Origin: a virus
Direction: 5' to 3' (one strand)
IMG/VR virus record: IMGVR_UViG_3300015360_000004
Location: 1 to 60,283 of that record
DNA length: 60,283 bases
Shown: piece by piece, positions 8,414 to 14,943 of the stretch
How positions within the stretch are numbered: the stretch's first letter is position 1
Layout of the letters: every line of letters starts with the position of its first letter
Translations under genes and position numbers: made by a program
Notes under the pieces: model-generated
What the model was told of the DNA's origin: nothing
The model's input: only the letters and a program-made list of their open reading frames with translations
Databases searched by the model: none

Positions 8414-8700
8414 TCCCTCCCTTCTGCCTTGGCTATTGCTGCTATTGCCATCTTGACCGAAATATCCTCCCGCGTGATGTATGCGGGGCCCTCGTAGCTC
8501 GTCATTTTGAAGTTGTGGGAAGCCTTATAGACTATTTGACGTAATGCTTCCAACAACTCAGGAGCGGCGGCAATAAGATTAGCATCACCCTCTTCCATGG
8601 CTTCGGCATGGTGTGGGAGGTTTTGGCTATTAGACGCTATCAAATATCCGCCGTCTACCTTATCGGCTATCCAAGGCCCGGGGGTGTGCTTGGCGTTCAT
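8410..8700 (-). CDS. conserved phage protein (HTPGPW family)
   Basis: 96 residues from ATG 8700, placed behind AAGGAG. Starts MNAKHTPGPWIADKV and contains DANLIAAAPELLEALR. This is a very common phage accessory family in which HTPGPW and an IAAAPELLEAL helix are diagnostic. Its function is unknown. The longer frame to 8778 lacks a ribosome site and overlaps the upstream gene. Confidence 0.8.
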   Translation of the reverse strand: MNAKHTPGPWIADKVDGGYLIASNSQNLPHHAEAMEEGDANLIAAAPELLEALRQIVYKASHNFKMTSYEGPAYITREDISVKMAIAAIAKAEGRE

Positions 8701-8701
8701 G

Positions 8702-8896
8702 TTAGTTCTCCTTAAGGGCATTGGTTTGTTCGATAAGCACAGACTTAATGGCTTCCAGGATAAGGTGGCCTTTTTCACTTATCAGCTCATCAGCCAACTC
8801 GGCGAGAGCAACCTCGCCTTCCGCGTCCGAGTCCATTTCCCAGAGGGTTTGCGTAAGCTGCTTCAACAGTTTGTCAAGGTCGGTCCGGTTGCTCAT
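8702..8896 (-). CDS. small acidic helical protein
   Basis: 64 residues from ATG 8896, directly behind AAGGAGAACACC. Starts MSNRTDLDKLLKQLTQTLWE and is mostly acidic amphipathic helix (EGEVALAELADELISEKG). It resembles a dimerising or protein-binding helix bundle. The upstream in-frame extension to 8965 is not favoured because of the strong ribosome site. Function unknown. Confidence 0.65.
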   Translation of the reverse strand: MSNRTDLDKLLKQLTQTLWEMDSDAEGEVALAELADELISEKGHLILEAIKSVLIEQTNALKEN

Positions 8897-8906
8897 GGTG
8901 TTCTCC

Positions 8907-9119
8907 TTATTTTCCGAGGGTGAGCACATGCATCGCGGCCCGGAGGGAGGTGGCCATACCATCAAACTCCTTCAATTCGGATTCGATAAAATCTCGCTCG
9001 CTCCCCCCGTTGCAGAACGTCAGCTTATCACGTTCCATCCTAGTCCTCCGGGCCAATTCGGCGATTACCGTTTCGATATCTGAAAAGGCTTCGGTCTTGC
9101 TTGGGCTGAGGGCGTTCAT
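8907..9119 (-). CDS. small helical protein, first gene after a TGTACA promoter
   Basis: 70 residues from the second ATG (9119), starting MNALSPSKTEAFSDIETVIA. AAGGAG lies eight bases upstream. An earlier in-frame ATG at 9143 is only a few bases from the -10 box and would give an almost leaderless start. The eight-codon stretch between the two ATGs (MDTSKENK) has a close twin before the gene at 20414. Function unknown. Confidence 0.65.
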   Translation of the reverse strand: MNALSPSKTEAFSDIETVIAELARRTRMERDKLTFCNGGSERDFIESELKEFDGMATSLRAAMHVLTLGK

Positions 9120-9149
9120 CTTGTTCTCCTTGCTCGTGTCCATGTATTA

Positions 9150-9178
9150 ATAATAACGCCCAGTTTGAGGTTTGTACA
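9150..9178 (-). promoter_or_regulatory. TGTACA-type promoter
   Basis: Minus-strand TGTACA (9173-9178), 17 bases, TATTAT (9150-9155). The flanks GGCGACAAACGTG and AAACTGGGCG match those at 20624-20652 nearly base for base. The promoter would drive the accessory operon from 9119 downwards. Confidence 0.6.
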
Positions 9179-9267
9179 CACGTTTGTCGCCCTATTTTCG
9201 GCCCGACTTTAAGAGTTTGGCGGGGAGTATTTTTCCTACCTCTAAATATGGTCATTTCGAGGCGCCC

Positions 9268-9462
9268 CTACGGCCTGTGGGCCTCCTGGGTGGGTAAAAC
9301 GTCCGGGCATGGAAGGAAAAGGCCGCACCGGTCGCCGATGGACTCCGGTTCGAGCCAGGATTGGCGGTAGCCATTCGGCTTGGCCGTGAACCTGCGGCAC
9401 TGGAGCCGTTTCGGACAGACCGCGAAGCCGATTGCGCCGGAGCATTTGGAGATGTCGCTCAT
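9268..9462 (-). CDS. small Cys-rich conserved phage protein
   Basis: 64 residues, MSDISKCSGAIGFAVCPKRL onwards, with C-x8-C-x5-C-RFTAKPNGYRQSW and a later Cys (DRCGLF). I recognise the Cys...CxRF-tail-RQSW layout from small phage proteins of unknown function that probably bind zinc or iron. It overlaps the phosphoesterase stop as ATGA. It ends about 90 bases before the next promoter. Confidence 0.7.
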   Translation of the reverse strand: MSDISKCSGAIGFAVCPKRLQCRRFTAKPNGYRQSWLEPESIGDRCGLFLPCPDVLPTQEAHRP

Positions 9463-9968
9463 CGGGCGGTCGCCTCGAAGAACTCCTTTACCTGGAGGAT
9501 GGAGACCGGGCGGAAGTTCCAGACGTCGACGCCCACGTCAAGCCGCCTGCTTCCAGGGACATAGGGCAGGTTGCCGTGGGCGTGGCCGTGCAGGTGCCAG
9601 GCCCCAATGTCCTTGTCCGGCCAGTCGTCGTGATAGTGGTGGCTCATGTAGACGGAGGCTCCCGCCTCTTCGAAGTGCCCCTGGAATTCATCGCGGCTCC
9701 AGGCGAACCTGTCGGTCTTCAGCTTCTTGTCGTGGTTCCCCGCGATGTGGTAGATGTTGCCATTCAGCTTCCTGAGGATGGAGCCCGTCCATTCTTGGTT
9801 GACGAAACTCACGTCGCCGAGGTGGTATACCTCGTCCTCCGGCTTCACGCAGTCGTTCCACCGCCTGATGAGCGCCTCGTTCATCCCCTCGCGCGTGCGG
9901 AACGGCCGCTTGCAGTACTCTATGATGTTCTTATGCCCGAAATGGGTGTCGCTCGTGAACCAAATCAA
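9459..9968 (-). CDS. calcineurin-like metallophosphoesterase
   Basis: Hydrolyses phosphoesters with two metal ions. 169 residues with all family motifs in order: D7-T-H9, GD (51-52), GNHD (77-80), paired His in MSHHYH (about 112) and GHAHG (about 133). The short compact form matches stand-alone phage phosphoesterases whose substrates are unknown. Unlike the protein at 37859, it has no DNA-binding extension. Confidence 0.88.
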   Translation of the reverse strand: MIWFTSDTHFGHKNIIEYCKRPFRTREGMNEALIRRWNDCVKPEDEVYHLGDVSFVNQEWTGSILRKLNGNIYHIAGNHDKKLKTDRFAWSRDEFQGHFEEAGASVYMSHHYHDDWPDKDIGAWHLHGHAHGNLPYVPGSRRLDVGVDVWNFRPVSILQVKEFFEATAR

Positions 9969-10171
9969 GCGCCAGCCCTCAAGGTCGACTCCACCAGCTG
10001 GTTGTGGTAAAGGCCACGGCTCTCGGCCAGCTTATTGAAGGCCTCCTCACCGTAGGCGATGGTATGCCCGTTGCTCAGGCGGTTCTGGTTCTCCGCGTGC
10101 ATGCCCATCGCCTCTACCAACGCCGCCGCCGCGTTGCAGAGCGCGAATGCCAATTGTCTTTCCTCTGTCAT
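9965..10171 (-). CDS. hypothetical 68-residue protein
   Basis: Starts MTEERQLAFALCNAAAALVE. The N-terminus is hydrophobic and Ala-rich but interrupted, so it is more likely a soluble helix than a membrane segment. AYGEEAFNKLAES follows. It is coupled by short stop-start overlaps to both neighbours. No family recognised. Confidence 0.6.
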   Translation of the reverse strand: MTEERQLAFALCNAAAALVEAMGMHAENQNRLSNGHTIAYGEEAFNKLAESRGLYHNQLVESTLRAGA

Positions 10172-10497
10172 GCCATCCGCCTTTCCATCTCTTTAATGAC
10201 CTCTTCCAACTTGTCCGCTGACTTTATCACCCTGTCGCAAGCCCACTCCGCGAAGTCGCAGTCGGCCGAAACCCATCCCCTGCCAGACAATCGCCTGAAG
10301 GGTATCCCATGAGACGCCAGGTACTTCACGTCCAGCGCCAGGTCCTTGTACGCCTGCTTCGCAAGGTCTCCCAGGCGCTTTTTCCCCGCCTTTTGGAGCG
10401 GACCTTTCTTACGGCGTGACCCCATGCTCGGCCCATCCACCAGCGGCAGCTCGTCCGGCCGGTGCCTCCATACGTCCTTGTCCCTGTGCTGCTTCAT
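10168..10497 (-). CDS. hypothetical basic protein
   Basis: 109 residues from ATG 10497, which overlaps the stop of the 24-codon ORF upstream (TGATG). Starts MKQHRDKDVWRHRPDELP. A basic central segment (GSRRKKGPLQKAGKKRLGDL) may bind nucleic acid, and a C-terminal amphipathic helix (DKLEEVIKEMERRMA) could dimerise. No family recognised. Confidence 0.6.
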   Translation of the reverse strand: MKQHRDKDVWRHRPDELPLVDGPSMGSRRKKGPLQKAGKKRLGDLAKQAYKDLALDVKYLASHGIPFRRLSGRGWVSADCDFAEWACDRVIKSADKLEEVIKEMERRMA

Positions 10498-10571
10498 CAG
10501 CACACCTCATCGCAGCGGTCGTCGTACGGCCCGCATGGCTCATAGTCCCACCACGAGAAATCCCAAATCAC
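10497..10571 (-). CDS. 24-residue micro-ORF
   Basis: GTG at 10571 overlaps the previous stop (ATGTGA), and the ORF ends in TGATG with the next start. The peptide VIWDFSWWDYEPCGPYDDRC ends DEVC and is rich in Trp, Asp and Cys. Overlap coupling on both sides and even spacing make it more than chance, but the length is very short. Confidence 0.4.
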   Translation of the reverse strand: MIWDFSWWDYEPCGPYDDRCDEVC

Positions 10572-10864
10572 ATCAACCCCCGCCGCCAAGCCTCTTTCCT
10601 CATCTGCGCGTAGACGGGAAAAAACTCCTCGACTTCAACGCCATTCTCTTCCATCTCACGAAGGTCGGACTCTATGGAGTACTGGGCCATCTCGCCGTTC
10701 ATCGAAGACAGGACCGCGTACCCGGAATCTACCGCCTCCTGGGAAAGAACCTCGGACCGCTTTTCCAGCATCCGCATGGTGTTGAGAAGATGGCTGTCCG
10801 TCATGTCACAGACGCGAATGCTCCCGCCGTGCCGCGTCTTCCAAATGGCGGTAATCTTCCTCAC
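10568..10864 (-). CDS. conserved phage hypothetical protein
   Basis: 98 residues. MRKITAIWKTRHGGSIRVCD is followed by MTDSHLLNTMRMLEKR. A W-x-T-x-(G)G-x-I-R-V-x-DM-x-D-xHL-x-NT pattern recurs in phage accessory regions without known function. It is helical from residue 20 on. It is coupled by ATGA to the upstream gene. Confidence 0.65.
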   Translation of the reverse strand: MRKITAIWKTRHGGSIRVCDMTDSHLLNTMRMLEKRSEVLSQEAVDSGYAVLSSMNGEMAQYSIESDLREMEENGVEVEEFFPVYAQMRKEAWRRGLM

Positions 10865-11130
10865 GCTCCCTCACCAATCGGGCCTAGCGCATCGAGGTAG
10901 CCGCACGTGCAGGGGACGGCCTTGCAGTCTTTGAAATGGACGCCGTGGATTGCCAGGGCCTTTTCCAGCACCTGAATCCTGGCCGCTCGGTCTGTAATCA
11001 GGTTCCGTATCTCGGCAGCCGCGGCTATCGCCGCCTGCTTCGAATCGCATTCTATCGTGCCGTCCTTTAGGATGCCAAGCCGCTGACCGTCTTTCCCGGT
11101 GATTTGAATCAGGTAGTGCTTCTCGCTCAT
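10861..11130 (-). CDS. hypothetical protein with C-terminal Cys pair
   Basis: 89 residues from ATG 11130 (ATGA overlap with the gene before). MSEKHYLIQITGKDGQRLGI suggests a short beta sheet. A long helix (AAAAEIRNLITDRAARIQVL) follows, then DCKAVPCTCGYLDALG, which might bind a metal. No family recognised. The ORF could begin three codons earlier at 11139. Confidence 0.6.
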   Translation of the reverse strand: MSEKHYLIQITGKDGQRLGILKDGTIECDSKQAAIAAAAEIRNLITDRAARIQVLEKALAIHGVHFKDCKAVPCTCGYLDALGPIGEGA

Positions 11131-11279
11131 CTCTTCCACTCCACGATGAATGAGAATCCGAGCACGGTGACCTCCGCGTACCTGGCGCCCCTGATGGTGA
11201 CGCCGTACGAAGCCGTGAGAACCTCAACCGCCGCATAGTCTCGACCCATATACCACCTGTTGTCTATCAGGAATTTCAT
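11127..11279 (-). CDS. 50-residue beta-rich hypothetical protein
   Basis: Read by hand. Starts MKFLIDNRWYMGRDYAAVEV and continues ASYGVTIRGARYAEVTVLGF. AGGGAG precedes ATG 11279. Start and stop both overlap neighbouring genes as ATGA. Alternating hydrophobic pattern suggests a small beta barrel or sandwich. Function unknown. Confidence 0.7.
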   Translation of the reverse strand: MKFLIDNRWYMGRDYAAVEVLTASYGVTIRGARYAEVTVLGFSFIVEWKR

Positions 11280-11557
11280 AAGCTCTCCCTCTGGATTTTA
11301 TTCGCCTTGCAATACTGACACGCACCCGGAATCCTTCTGTGCTCGCACCGCAGGCTGAAGGCCGGTCTTTTTGCCGGGCTCTCATCCCCCATCTCACCGT
11401 GAAGCTGGCATCTGAAGGTCATCAGCACCTCGCCGTGGTTGAAGCAGCGGCACTTCTTGTCCAGGAACTCCTGGCATCCGCAATCCTCTATGAAGCAGCG
11501 CCCGTCAACCGTAAGGTGGGCGGATTGCGAGTGCCGGCATGTGCACATGCCGCTCAT
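11276..11557 (-). CDS. Cys/His-rich zinc-binding hypothetical protein
   Basis: 93 residues holding about twelve Cys. MSGMCTCRHSQSAHL and CFIEDCGCQEFLD form the CxC-H...C-x4-CxC-xxF motif of a widespread small phage/bacterial family. A middle CRCFNHGEVL and a C-terminal CEHRRIPGACQYC add two more likely metal sites. It probably mediates protein or nucleic-acid binding. Role unknown. Confidence 0.72.
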   Translation of the reverse strand: MSGMCTCRHSQSAHLTVDGRCFIEDCGCQEFLDKKCRCFNHGEVLMTFRCQLHGEMGDESPAKRPAFSLRCEHRRIPGACQYCKANKIQRESL

Positions 11558-11748
11558 TTAATCCTCGCCCGCTTCTTGTCCGGCCTTCCTTGCCGCATCG
11601 TAATCTCCGTGTGCATTTCCATGGTTTGAACCTTGAATTTTTTCTTCCCTATCATGAGCGTGCCACCGTTGCGCACGAGGTCCTGGAGGGCCGGAAGGAG
11701 CTCATCCTCGTACTCATAGACGGCCAACTTGAGGTGGACGGCAATCAT
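11554..11748 (-). CDS. hypothetical 64-residue protein
   Basis: From ATG 11748: MIAVHLKLAVYEYEDELLPA, then LVRNGGTLMIGKKKFKVQTM and a very basic tail (RQGRPDKKRARIK). The frame continues upstream to 12015, but that part is a shadow of the lipoprotein gene. The start overlaps the lipoprotein stop. No family recognised. Confidence 0.6.
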   Translation of the reverse strand: MIAVHLKLAVYEYEDELLPALQDLVRNGGTLMIGKKKFKVQTMEMHTEITMRQGRPDKKRARIK

Positions 11749-12044
11749 CTGGGCCTTCTGGAGATAAGGCGCATCTCGCCTCCGCTGGTCAGCATGCTCC
11801 TGCCGTGCAGCCTTTCGTCGAGGACCTCGTACTGCCTGTAGCACGGTTCGCCGCGCGTCGTCATCCTCAGGACGTACCCCGTGCGGCCGGTGTTGTACCC
11901 GCCGGTCAGCTCGACCTTGTCTCCGAACCGGTAGTCCAGGCAGGCGAGCGGCTCCAGCTTTGCCGCGCATCCGGCCATACCCAAGAGGGTATAAGGGAGC
12001 AGGAAGCAAAGGCATTTATACCCGACGGGGTGTAGCCGGCTCAA
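11745..12044 (-). CDS. small lipoprotein, TTG start
   Basis: 99 residues. A hydrophobic leader KCLCFLLPYTLLGMAGC gives a lipobox with the acylated Cys at about 26. The mature part is beta-rich (YRFGDKVELTGG, QYEVLDERLH). TTG 12044 overlaps the stop of the upstream gene (TTGA). It could be an outer-membrane spanin or an exclusion factor, but it lies far from the endolysin and its mature part is not proline-rich. Confidence 0.6.
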   Translation of the reverse strand: MSRLHPVGYKCLCFLLPYTLLGMAGCAAKLEPLACLDYRFGDKVELTGGYNTGRTGYVLRMTTRGEPCYRQYEVLDERLHGRSMLTSGGEMRLISRRPR

Positions 12045-12232
12045 CGAGTCATCCCCGCATGAAAGTCATGCCAGTCCCTGTAGTACGCCCCGTCCTTGTT
12101 GGTTCGCATGTCAAAGTCAGCCATCAGCCCCGCATCTGGCCGATAGACCTCTATGTAGATGCCGTTTCCCGGCTCCATGCTGACGTTGTGCTTCCTGCAA
12201 AGGGCTAGCAATTCCTTCTTGAACTCATCCAT
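12041..12232 (-). CDS. hypothetical 63-residue protein, first gene left of the divergent region
   Basis: MDEFKKELLALCRKHNVSME, GNGIYIEVYRPDAGLMADFD and HDFHAGMTR. A helix-then-strand layout. The ribosome site AAGGAGGTAGGAG before ATG 12232 is among the strongest in the window. The 17-base GACAG palindrome lies directly upstream, so this gene is probably under that operator. No family recognised. Confidence 0.65.
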   Translation of the reverse strand: MDEFKKELLALCRKHNVSMEPGNGIYIEVYRPDAGLMADFDMRTNKDGAYYRDWHDFHAGMTR

Positions 12233-12246
12233 CTCCTACCTCCTTG

Positions 12247-12263
12247 GTGACAGCTTCTGTCAC
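12247..12263. promoter_or_regulatory. operator-like palindrome GTGACAG-CTT-CTGTCAC
   Basis: A perfect 7+3+7 palindrome lies between divergent genes (12041-12232 minus, 12287-12499 plus). The same GACAG-N3-CTGTC core occurs at 27899-27911 upstream of another operon. Size, symmetry and position fit a dimeric repressor site. Confidence 0.6.
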
Positions 12264-12286
12264 GGTTGAATACGTACCTTTGGCCT

Positions 12287-12499
12287 ATGAGCCGAATACC
12301 CGAATACCTTGTCAAGTTCATCCTTGGCTCCAGCGACTGGGACCTAATGCAGGAATCTGTAAAGCACCTTACTGCGCGAAATCGCCACCAGGGCTACCTG
12401 GACTTCATCGAGCCCGAGATTGCCAGGAGGATAGCCGAGGGCAAATGGAACCCCGAGCCTATAGTTACGTCACACCTTGGGAAGCCGCTCCCGCCTTAG
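12287..12499 (+). CDS. lone plus-strand gene, possible small regulator
   Basis: 70 residues from ATG 12287 (TTG 12266 is an in-frame alternative). Starts MSRIPEYLVKFILGSSDWDL and continues QGYLDFIEPEIARRIAEGKW. The minus strand has no competing frame here. Its stop overlaps convergently with the minus-strand stop at 12496. Codon choice looks like the other phage genes. It is transcribed away from 12232 across the palindrome at 12247-12263, as repressor/antirepressor pairs often are. No helix-turn-helix is obvious, and no good ribosome site is seen. Confidence 0.6.
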   Translation: MSRIPEYLVKFILGSSDWDLMQESVKHLTARNRHQGYLDFIEPEIARRIAEGKWNPEPIVTSHLGKPLPP

Positions 12500-12684
12500 T
12501 CAGTCGCCTCTTCCCACTCGCGGACGCACCTGACCGCGGAAACCGGGAAGCTGGACCGTTCCCGCGCCTTCCCAAGTTCGGAGAGGTGGTCGATGATAAG
12601 CCAACTCCTCGTCCGCTTGATACGCACGCCTTCGAAGACGGGGGCGTGTGACTCTCCACGTAGCTCGACCTGCGCGCACCTCAC
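12496..12684 (-). CDS. hypothetical protein, GTG start
   Basis: 62 residues from GTG 12684, overlapping the upstream stop as GTGA: VRCAQVELRGESHAPVFEGV, SWLIIDHLSELGKARERSSF. The longer frame to 12765 only shadows the upstream gene. Beta strands followed by a helix. Function unknown. Confidence 0.6.
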   Translation of the reverse strand: MRCAQVELRGESHAPVFEGVRIKRTRSWLIIDHLSELGKARERSSFPVSAVRCVREWEEATD

Positions 12685-12887
12685 GCTCCTCCGCCTTCCA
12701 TTCGCGAGTAGATGGAGTATGCCTTGGCGCAAGACATGGCCTCGGCGAGCACGCTGGGTGGGCAAGGGCGGACAGAGACTTGGAGTCTGCGGGCGGTCTC
12801 CAGCCAGTTTACGGTGAAGGACATCCTATTCCCCATCCTGGCAAGGCAAAGCGCGAGCCTGGCCTTACTCATCTTTCTGCGCATCAT
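12681..12887 (-). CDS. hypothetical 68-residue helical protein
   Basis: MMRRKMSKARLALCLARMGN, RMSFTVNWLETARRLQVSVR, VLAEAMSCAKAYSIYSRMEG. The central FTVNWLETARRLQV could be a helix-turn-helix recognition segment, but the match is weak. It overlaps both neighbours by stop-start coupling. Confidence 0.6.
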   Translation of the reverse strand: MMRRKMSKARLALCLARMGNRMSFTVNWLETARRLQVSVRPCPPSVLAEAMSCAKAYSIYSRMEGGGA

Positions 12888-13072
12888 TCGGGGCCTTTGG
12901 AGAGGAATTCTATAAAGCCATTGACGCCGTCGCCCTTGAGCTCGCGCTCGGTTGCGTAGTATGCGTCTCTTGACTTTCCGGTATCATCCAGCGTTTTGAT
13001 GTAATCCTCGGCGAACTCCTTCAGCCGCATCATCGCGACCGAGCCCACCCTCGGCTTAGTTTGCTTCTTCAT
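12884..13072 (-). CDS. hypothetical 62-residue protein
   Basis: From ATG 13072 behind GGGGAAG: MKKQTKPRVGSVAMMRLKEF, AEDYIKTLDDTGKSRDAYYA, ERELKGDGVNGFIEFLSKGP. Mostly helical and charged. The in-frame extension to 13186 would overlap the upstream membrane protein and lacks a ribosome site. No family recognised. Confidence 0.62.
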   Translation of the reverse strand: MKKQTKPRVGSVAMMRLKEFAEDYIKTLDDTGKSRDAYYATERELKGDGVNGFIEFLSKGPE

Positions 13073-13083
13073 CTTCCCCGCCT

Positions 13084-13308
13084 TTACTTGGTCTGCCAGT
13101 TCGCTATAAGTCCACGAGTCCACACGCACGCCGATACGATTGCCAGCCCGAGGATTCCCCATTGGCTGTTCGTCCAGGCCACCCACATCCAGAGCGGCTC
13201 ATTGGCCAGCCCGAATACGAACCCCCACCTCCGAATCCGAGGAGCCTTAACACCCACCAGGAAGATGGCCAGTATTCCCTGGATGAAGAGAACGACCTGG
13301 AGCATCAA
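13084..13308 (-). CDS. small two-TM membrane protein
   Basis: 74 residues. VVLFIQGILAIFLVGVKA and WGILGLAIVSACVWTRGL are hydrophobic segments. A loop WGFVFGLANEPLWMWVAWTN lies between. The pattern NEPLWMxVAWTNxQWG is shared by many small phage membrane proteins of unknown role. It is a possible holin-type or host-modulating protein. It overlaps the upstream stop by ATGA. Confidence 0.68.
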   Translation of the reverse strand: MMLQVVLFIQGILAIFLVGVKAPRIRRWGFVFGLANEPLWMWVAWTNSQWGILGLAIVSACVWTRGLIANWQTK

Positions 13309-13496
13309 TTGAGCTCGCCTCGGTCCCTCTTCCCACGGATGAAGGCCTCCATATACCGTTCGAGCGCCTCATCGAGCATTTTCGCAGCCGCGGTCAGCTC
13401 GTCCAGTTTGCGCATACGGCCGATGTACCCGCACTCCATGGCATCGGCCAGCCGGTTGATTGTGAATACCAGGGATTCCATTGCCTGCTCGTTCAT
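13305..13496 (-). CDS. small helical protein
   Basis: 63 residues, MNEQAMESLVFTINRLADAM to KMLDEALERYMEAFIRGKRD. It is predicted to be almost entirely amphipathic helix, with a hinge at ECGYIGRMR. It is coupled to both flanking genes. Possibly a helical hairpin that binds another protein. No family recognised. Confidence 0.6.
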   Translation of the reverse strand: MNEQAMESLVFTINRLADAMECGYIGRMRKLDELTAAAKMLDEALERYMEAFIRGKRDRGELN

Positions 13497-13738
13497 GCCA
13501 TAGACCCGCGACGTTCGACCTTCACGCCGGGAAGCAATTGCTTCAGCCGTATCATCGCCTCGTTCGGCGCATGCGCGGGCAGCATTACCGAGCCCGATTT
13601 CACCACCCTTACGGCTTTCGCTATCAGAAGCAGTCCTTCCTCGTCGAAGCGGACTTGCATGCTTCCTTTCGTCCGCGGAGACTGCCTATACGCGCGGTCG
13701 TCCGCTTGAGGCTTGTTCATCTTCTTTATCAAGTTCAT
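13493..13738 (-). CDS. hypothetical 81-residue protein
   Basis: From ATG 13738 behind TAGGAG: MNLIKKMNKPQADDRAYRQS, then MQVRFDEEGLLLIAKAVRVV and a C-terminal basic stretch (QLLPGVKVERRG). A disordered basic N-terminus precedes a small folded part. The longer frame to 13813 overlaps the upstream gene without need. Function unknown. Confidence 0.58.
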   Translation of the reverse strand: MNLIKKMNKPQADDRAYRQSPRTKGSMQVRFDEEGLLLIAKAVRVVKSGSVMLPAHAPNEAMIRLKQLLPGVKVERRGSMA

Positions 13739-13746
13739 CTCGGCTC

Positions 13747-14154
13747 CTAATCCTTGAGGGGGCAACGGTCTGCATGACGCTTGAACGCGGCGAAGTGTGA
13801 CTTGCATGAGCACTCGACTCTTGGGTCTTCAGCCCAATAGCTATTGTTATTCGGGTCGTACCTAAACGTTCCGCCGTTCCTCGCGTGTCCTGCTATCTCC
13901 GCCGGGGTCATAGGTGGATTCGCCGGAGAGGTAGGCTGTCCGCCATAGTTGATGGAGTTGAGGGCGCCCTTCAATTGGCGAAACGCGTATGCCCTACTGG
14001 TCTCCCTGTAGAAGCAGATTGCCTGCGCCTCTATAAGCTGGAGCGCTTCGAACAGGCTTACCTTGTCCAGGTCCTCGGAGCCGAGAGTCCGAATGGGGTT
14101 GACGTACTCTGTCTTCGCCTTCATCGGATATTGAATTTTCGGGTAGATGGCCAT
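13747..14154 (-). CDS. hypothetical protein with C-terminal Cys/His motif
   Basis: 135 residues. An N-terminal helical part (SLFEALQLIEAQAICFYRET) is followed by GHARNGGTFRYDPNNNSYW and a C-terminal ECSCKSHFAAFKRHADRCPL, which could bind one zinc (C-x1-C...H...C). Its ATG shares bases with the upstream stop (TAATG). Function unknown. Confidence 0.65.
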   Translation of the reverse strand: MAIYPKIQYPMKAKTEYVNPIRTLGSEDLDKVSLFEALQLIEAQAICFYRETSRAYAFRQLKGALNSINYGGQPTSPANPPMTPAEIAGHARNGGTFRYDPNNNSYWAEDPRVECSCKSHFAAFKRHADRCPLKD

Positions 14155-14432
14155 TACTTCGCCGCCTCCATCCTCACCAGGAACGGCTTGCCCTTGGCGG
14201 ACAGGTAGACCATGAATAGGTCTTCCCCGTCCTGGAAGAAGGCGAGCTCGCGCTCCACCATCTTCTCCAGGAGGACGTCCAACCGGTCCTCTTCAAGGAA
14301 CCGGACACGTGCGTGGTTTCTGGTCTTGTCCGTGAGCACCTGGGCATTTCCTTTTACGAGGAAAACCCTGTTCCCATCTTCAGAGAGAAGCATCACTGAG
14401 GTCGTGGTCTGGTAGTTATTCATGTCGGTCAT
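14154..14432 (-). CDS. hypothetical 92-residue protein
   Basis: MTDMNNYQTTTSVMLLSEDG, NRVFLVKGNAQVLTDKTRNH, ELAFFQDGEDLFMVYLSAKG. Strand-rich, acidic in the second half. ATG 14432 overlaps the stop of the hand-read 40-codon gene upstream. No family recognised. Confidence 0.62.
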   Translation of the reverse strand: MTDMNNYQTTTSVMLLSEDGNRVFLVKGNAQVLTDKTRNHARVRFLEEDRLDVLLEKMVERELAFFQDGEDLFMVYLSAKGKPFLVRMEAAK

Positions 14433-14551
14433 TTCTTTTTCCCTTTTATACTGTTTAGGATGGCCTCTTCGACTGTGTTGATTTCCTCTTTAGGCTTGGC
14501 TGGAGCAGGCCAATTGAAGAGCATGGCCAGGATGCGGTGGAGTCGGCTCAT
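14429..14551 (-). CDS. 40-residue basic-tailed ORF
   Basis: Read by hand: MSRLHRILAMLFNWPAPAKP, then EEINTVEEAILNSIKGKKKK-like basic end. The start overlaps the stop of the gene before (ATGA) and the stop overlaps the next ATG. An amphipathic N-terminal helix might touch membrane. Function unknown. Confidence 0.55.
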   Translation of the reverse strand: MSRLHRILAMLFNWPAPAKPKEEINTVEEAILNSIKGKKK

Positions 14552-14817
14552 GCCGCCGCCCCTACGGCTGAGAACAGCTTCTTGTCTTTCTTGTTCACGA
14601 ACTCTGGAAGGCCGCAGGCCTCGCAGTACAGGATGCGCCCGCCGTCAATCGGCTTGACGTGTTCTGGGTTTATGTACTGGGGACAGGACGTCTCGGGGAT
14701 GCGGATGTTCAGCCAGCGGGTTACCTGGGGTACCCCGTGTCCGGCCATTCCGCCCATGTTCATCTTGTCGGCAAACTCTCTCTTCGAGAGCCACCGATGA
14801 TTTCCATTGCACTTCAT
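14548..14817 (-). CDS. hypothetical Cys-containing protein
   Basis: 89 residues: MKCNGNHRWLSKREFADKMN, GVPQVTRWLNIRIPETSCPQ, GGRILYCEACGLPEFVNKKD. C-x2-C plus CNGNH and a further Cys could form a zinc site. It is the first gene downstream of the palindrome and TGTACA promoter at 14836-14892. Function unknown. Confidence 0.65.
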   Translation of the reverse strand: MKCNGNHRWLSKREFADKMNMGGMAGHGVPQVTRWLNIRIPETSCPQYINPEHVKPIDGGRILYCEACGLPEFVNKKDKKLFSAVGAAA

Positions 14818-14835
14818 GTATACCCTCCAGCCCTT

Positions 14836-14865
14836 ATTGTATCGGGGCTGGAGAGGCGATGTACA
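14836..14865 (-). promoter_or_regulatory. TGTACA-type promoter
   Basis: Minus-strand TGTACA (14860-14865), 18 bases, TACAAT (14836-14841). The segment CCCGATACAATAA recurs at about 36944-36956 before the RecB-like nuclease gene. Just upstream is the palindrome TGGTAATA-TTAT-TATTACCA. Confidence 0.55.
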
Positions 14866-14872
14866 CTTTTAA

Positions 14873-14892
14873 TGGTAATATTATTATTACCA
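14873..14892. promoter_or_regulatory. AT-rich palindrome
   Basis: TGGTAATATTATTATTACCA, a perfect 8+4+8 palindrome centred on A/T. It lies just upstream of the TGTACA -35 box, the position of an activator or repressor site. Its TAATATTATTATTA core recurs in the elements near 5.59 and 41.30 kb. Confidence 0.55.
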
Positions 14893-14943
14893 ATCTTAAG
14901 AGTCTTAAGAGTTATGCTTTCTTAAAGGACCCATTGGCCTCCA

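Noticed and set aside
11554-12015. 153-codon minus-strand ORF
   Set aside because: Its first 89 codons are a shadow of the lipoprotein gene. Only the part from ATG 11748 is kept.
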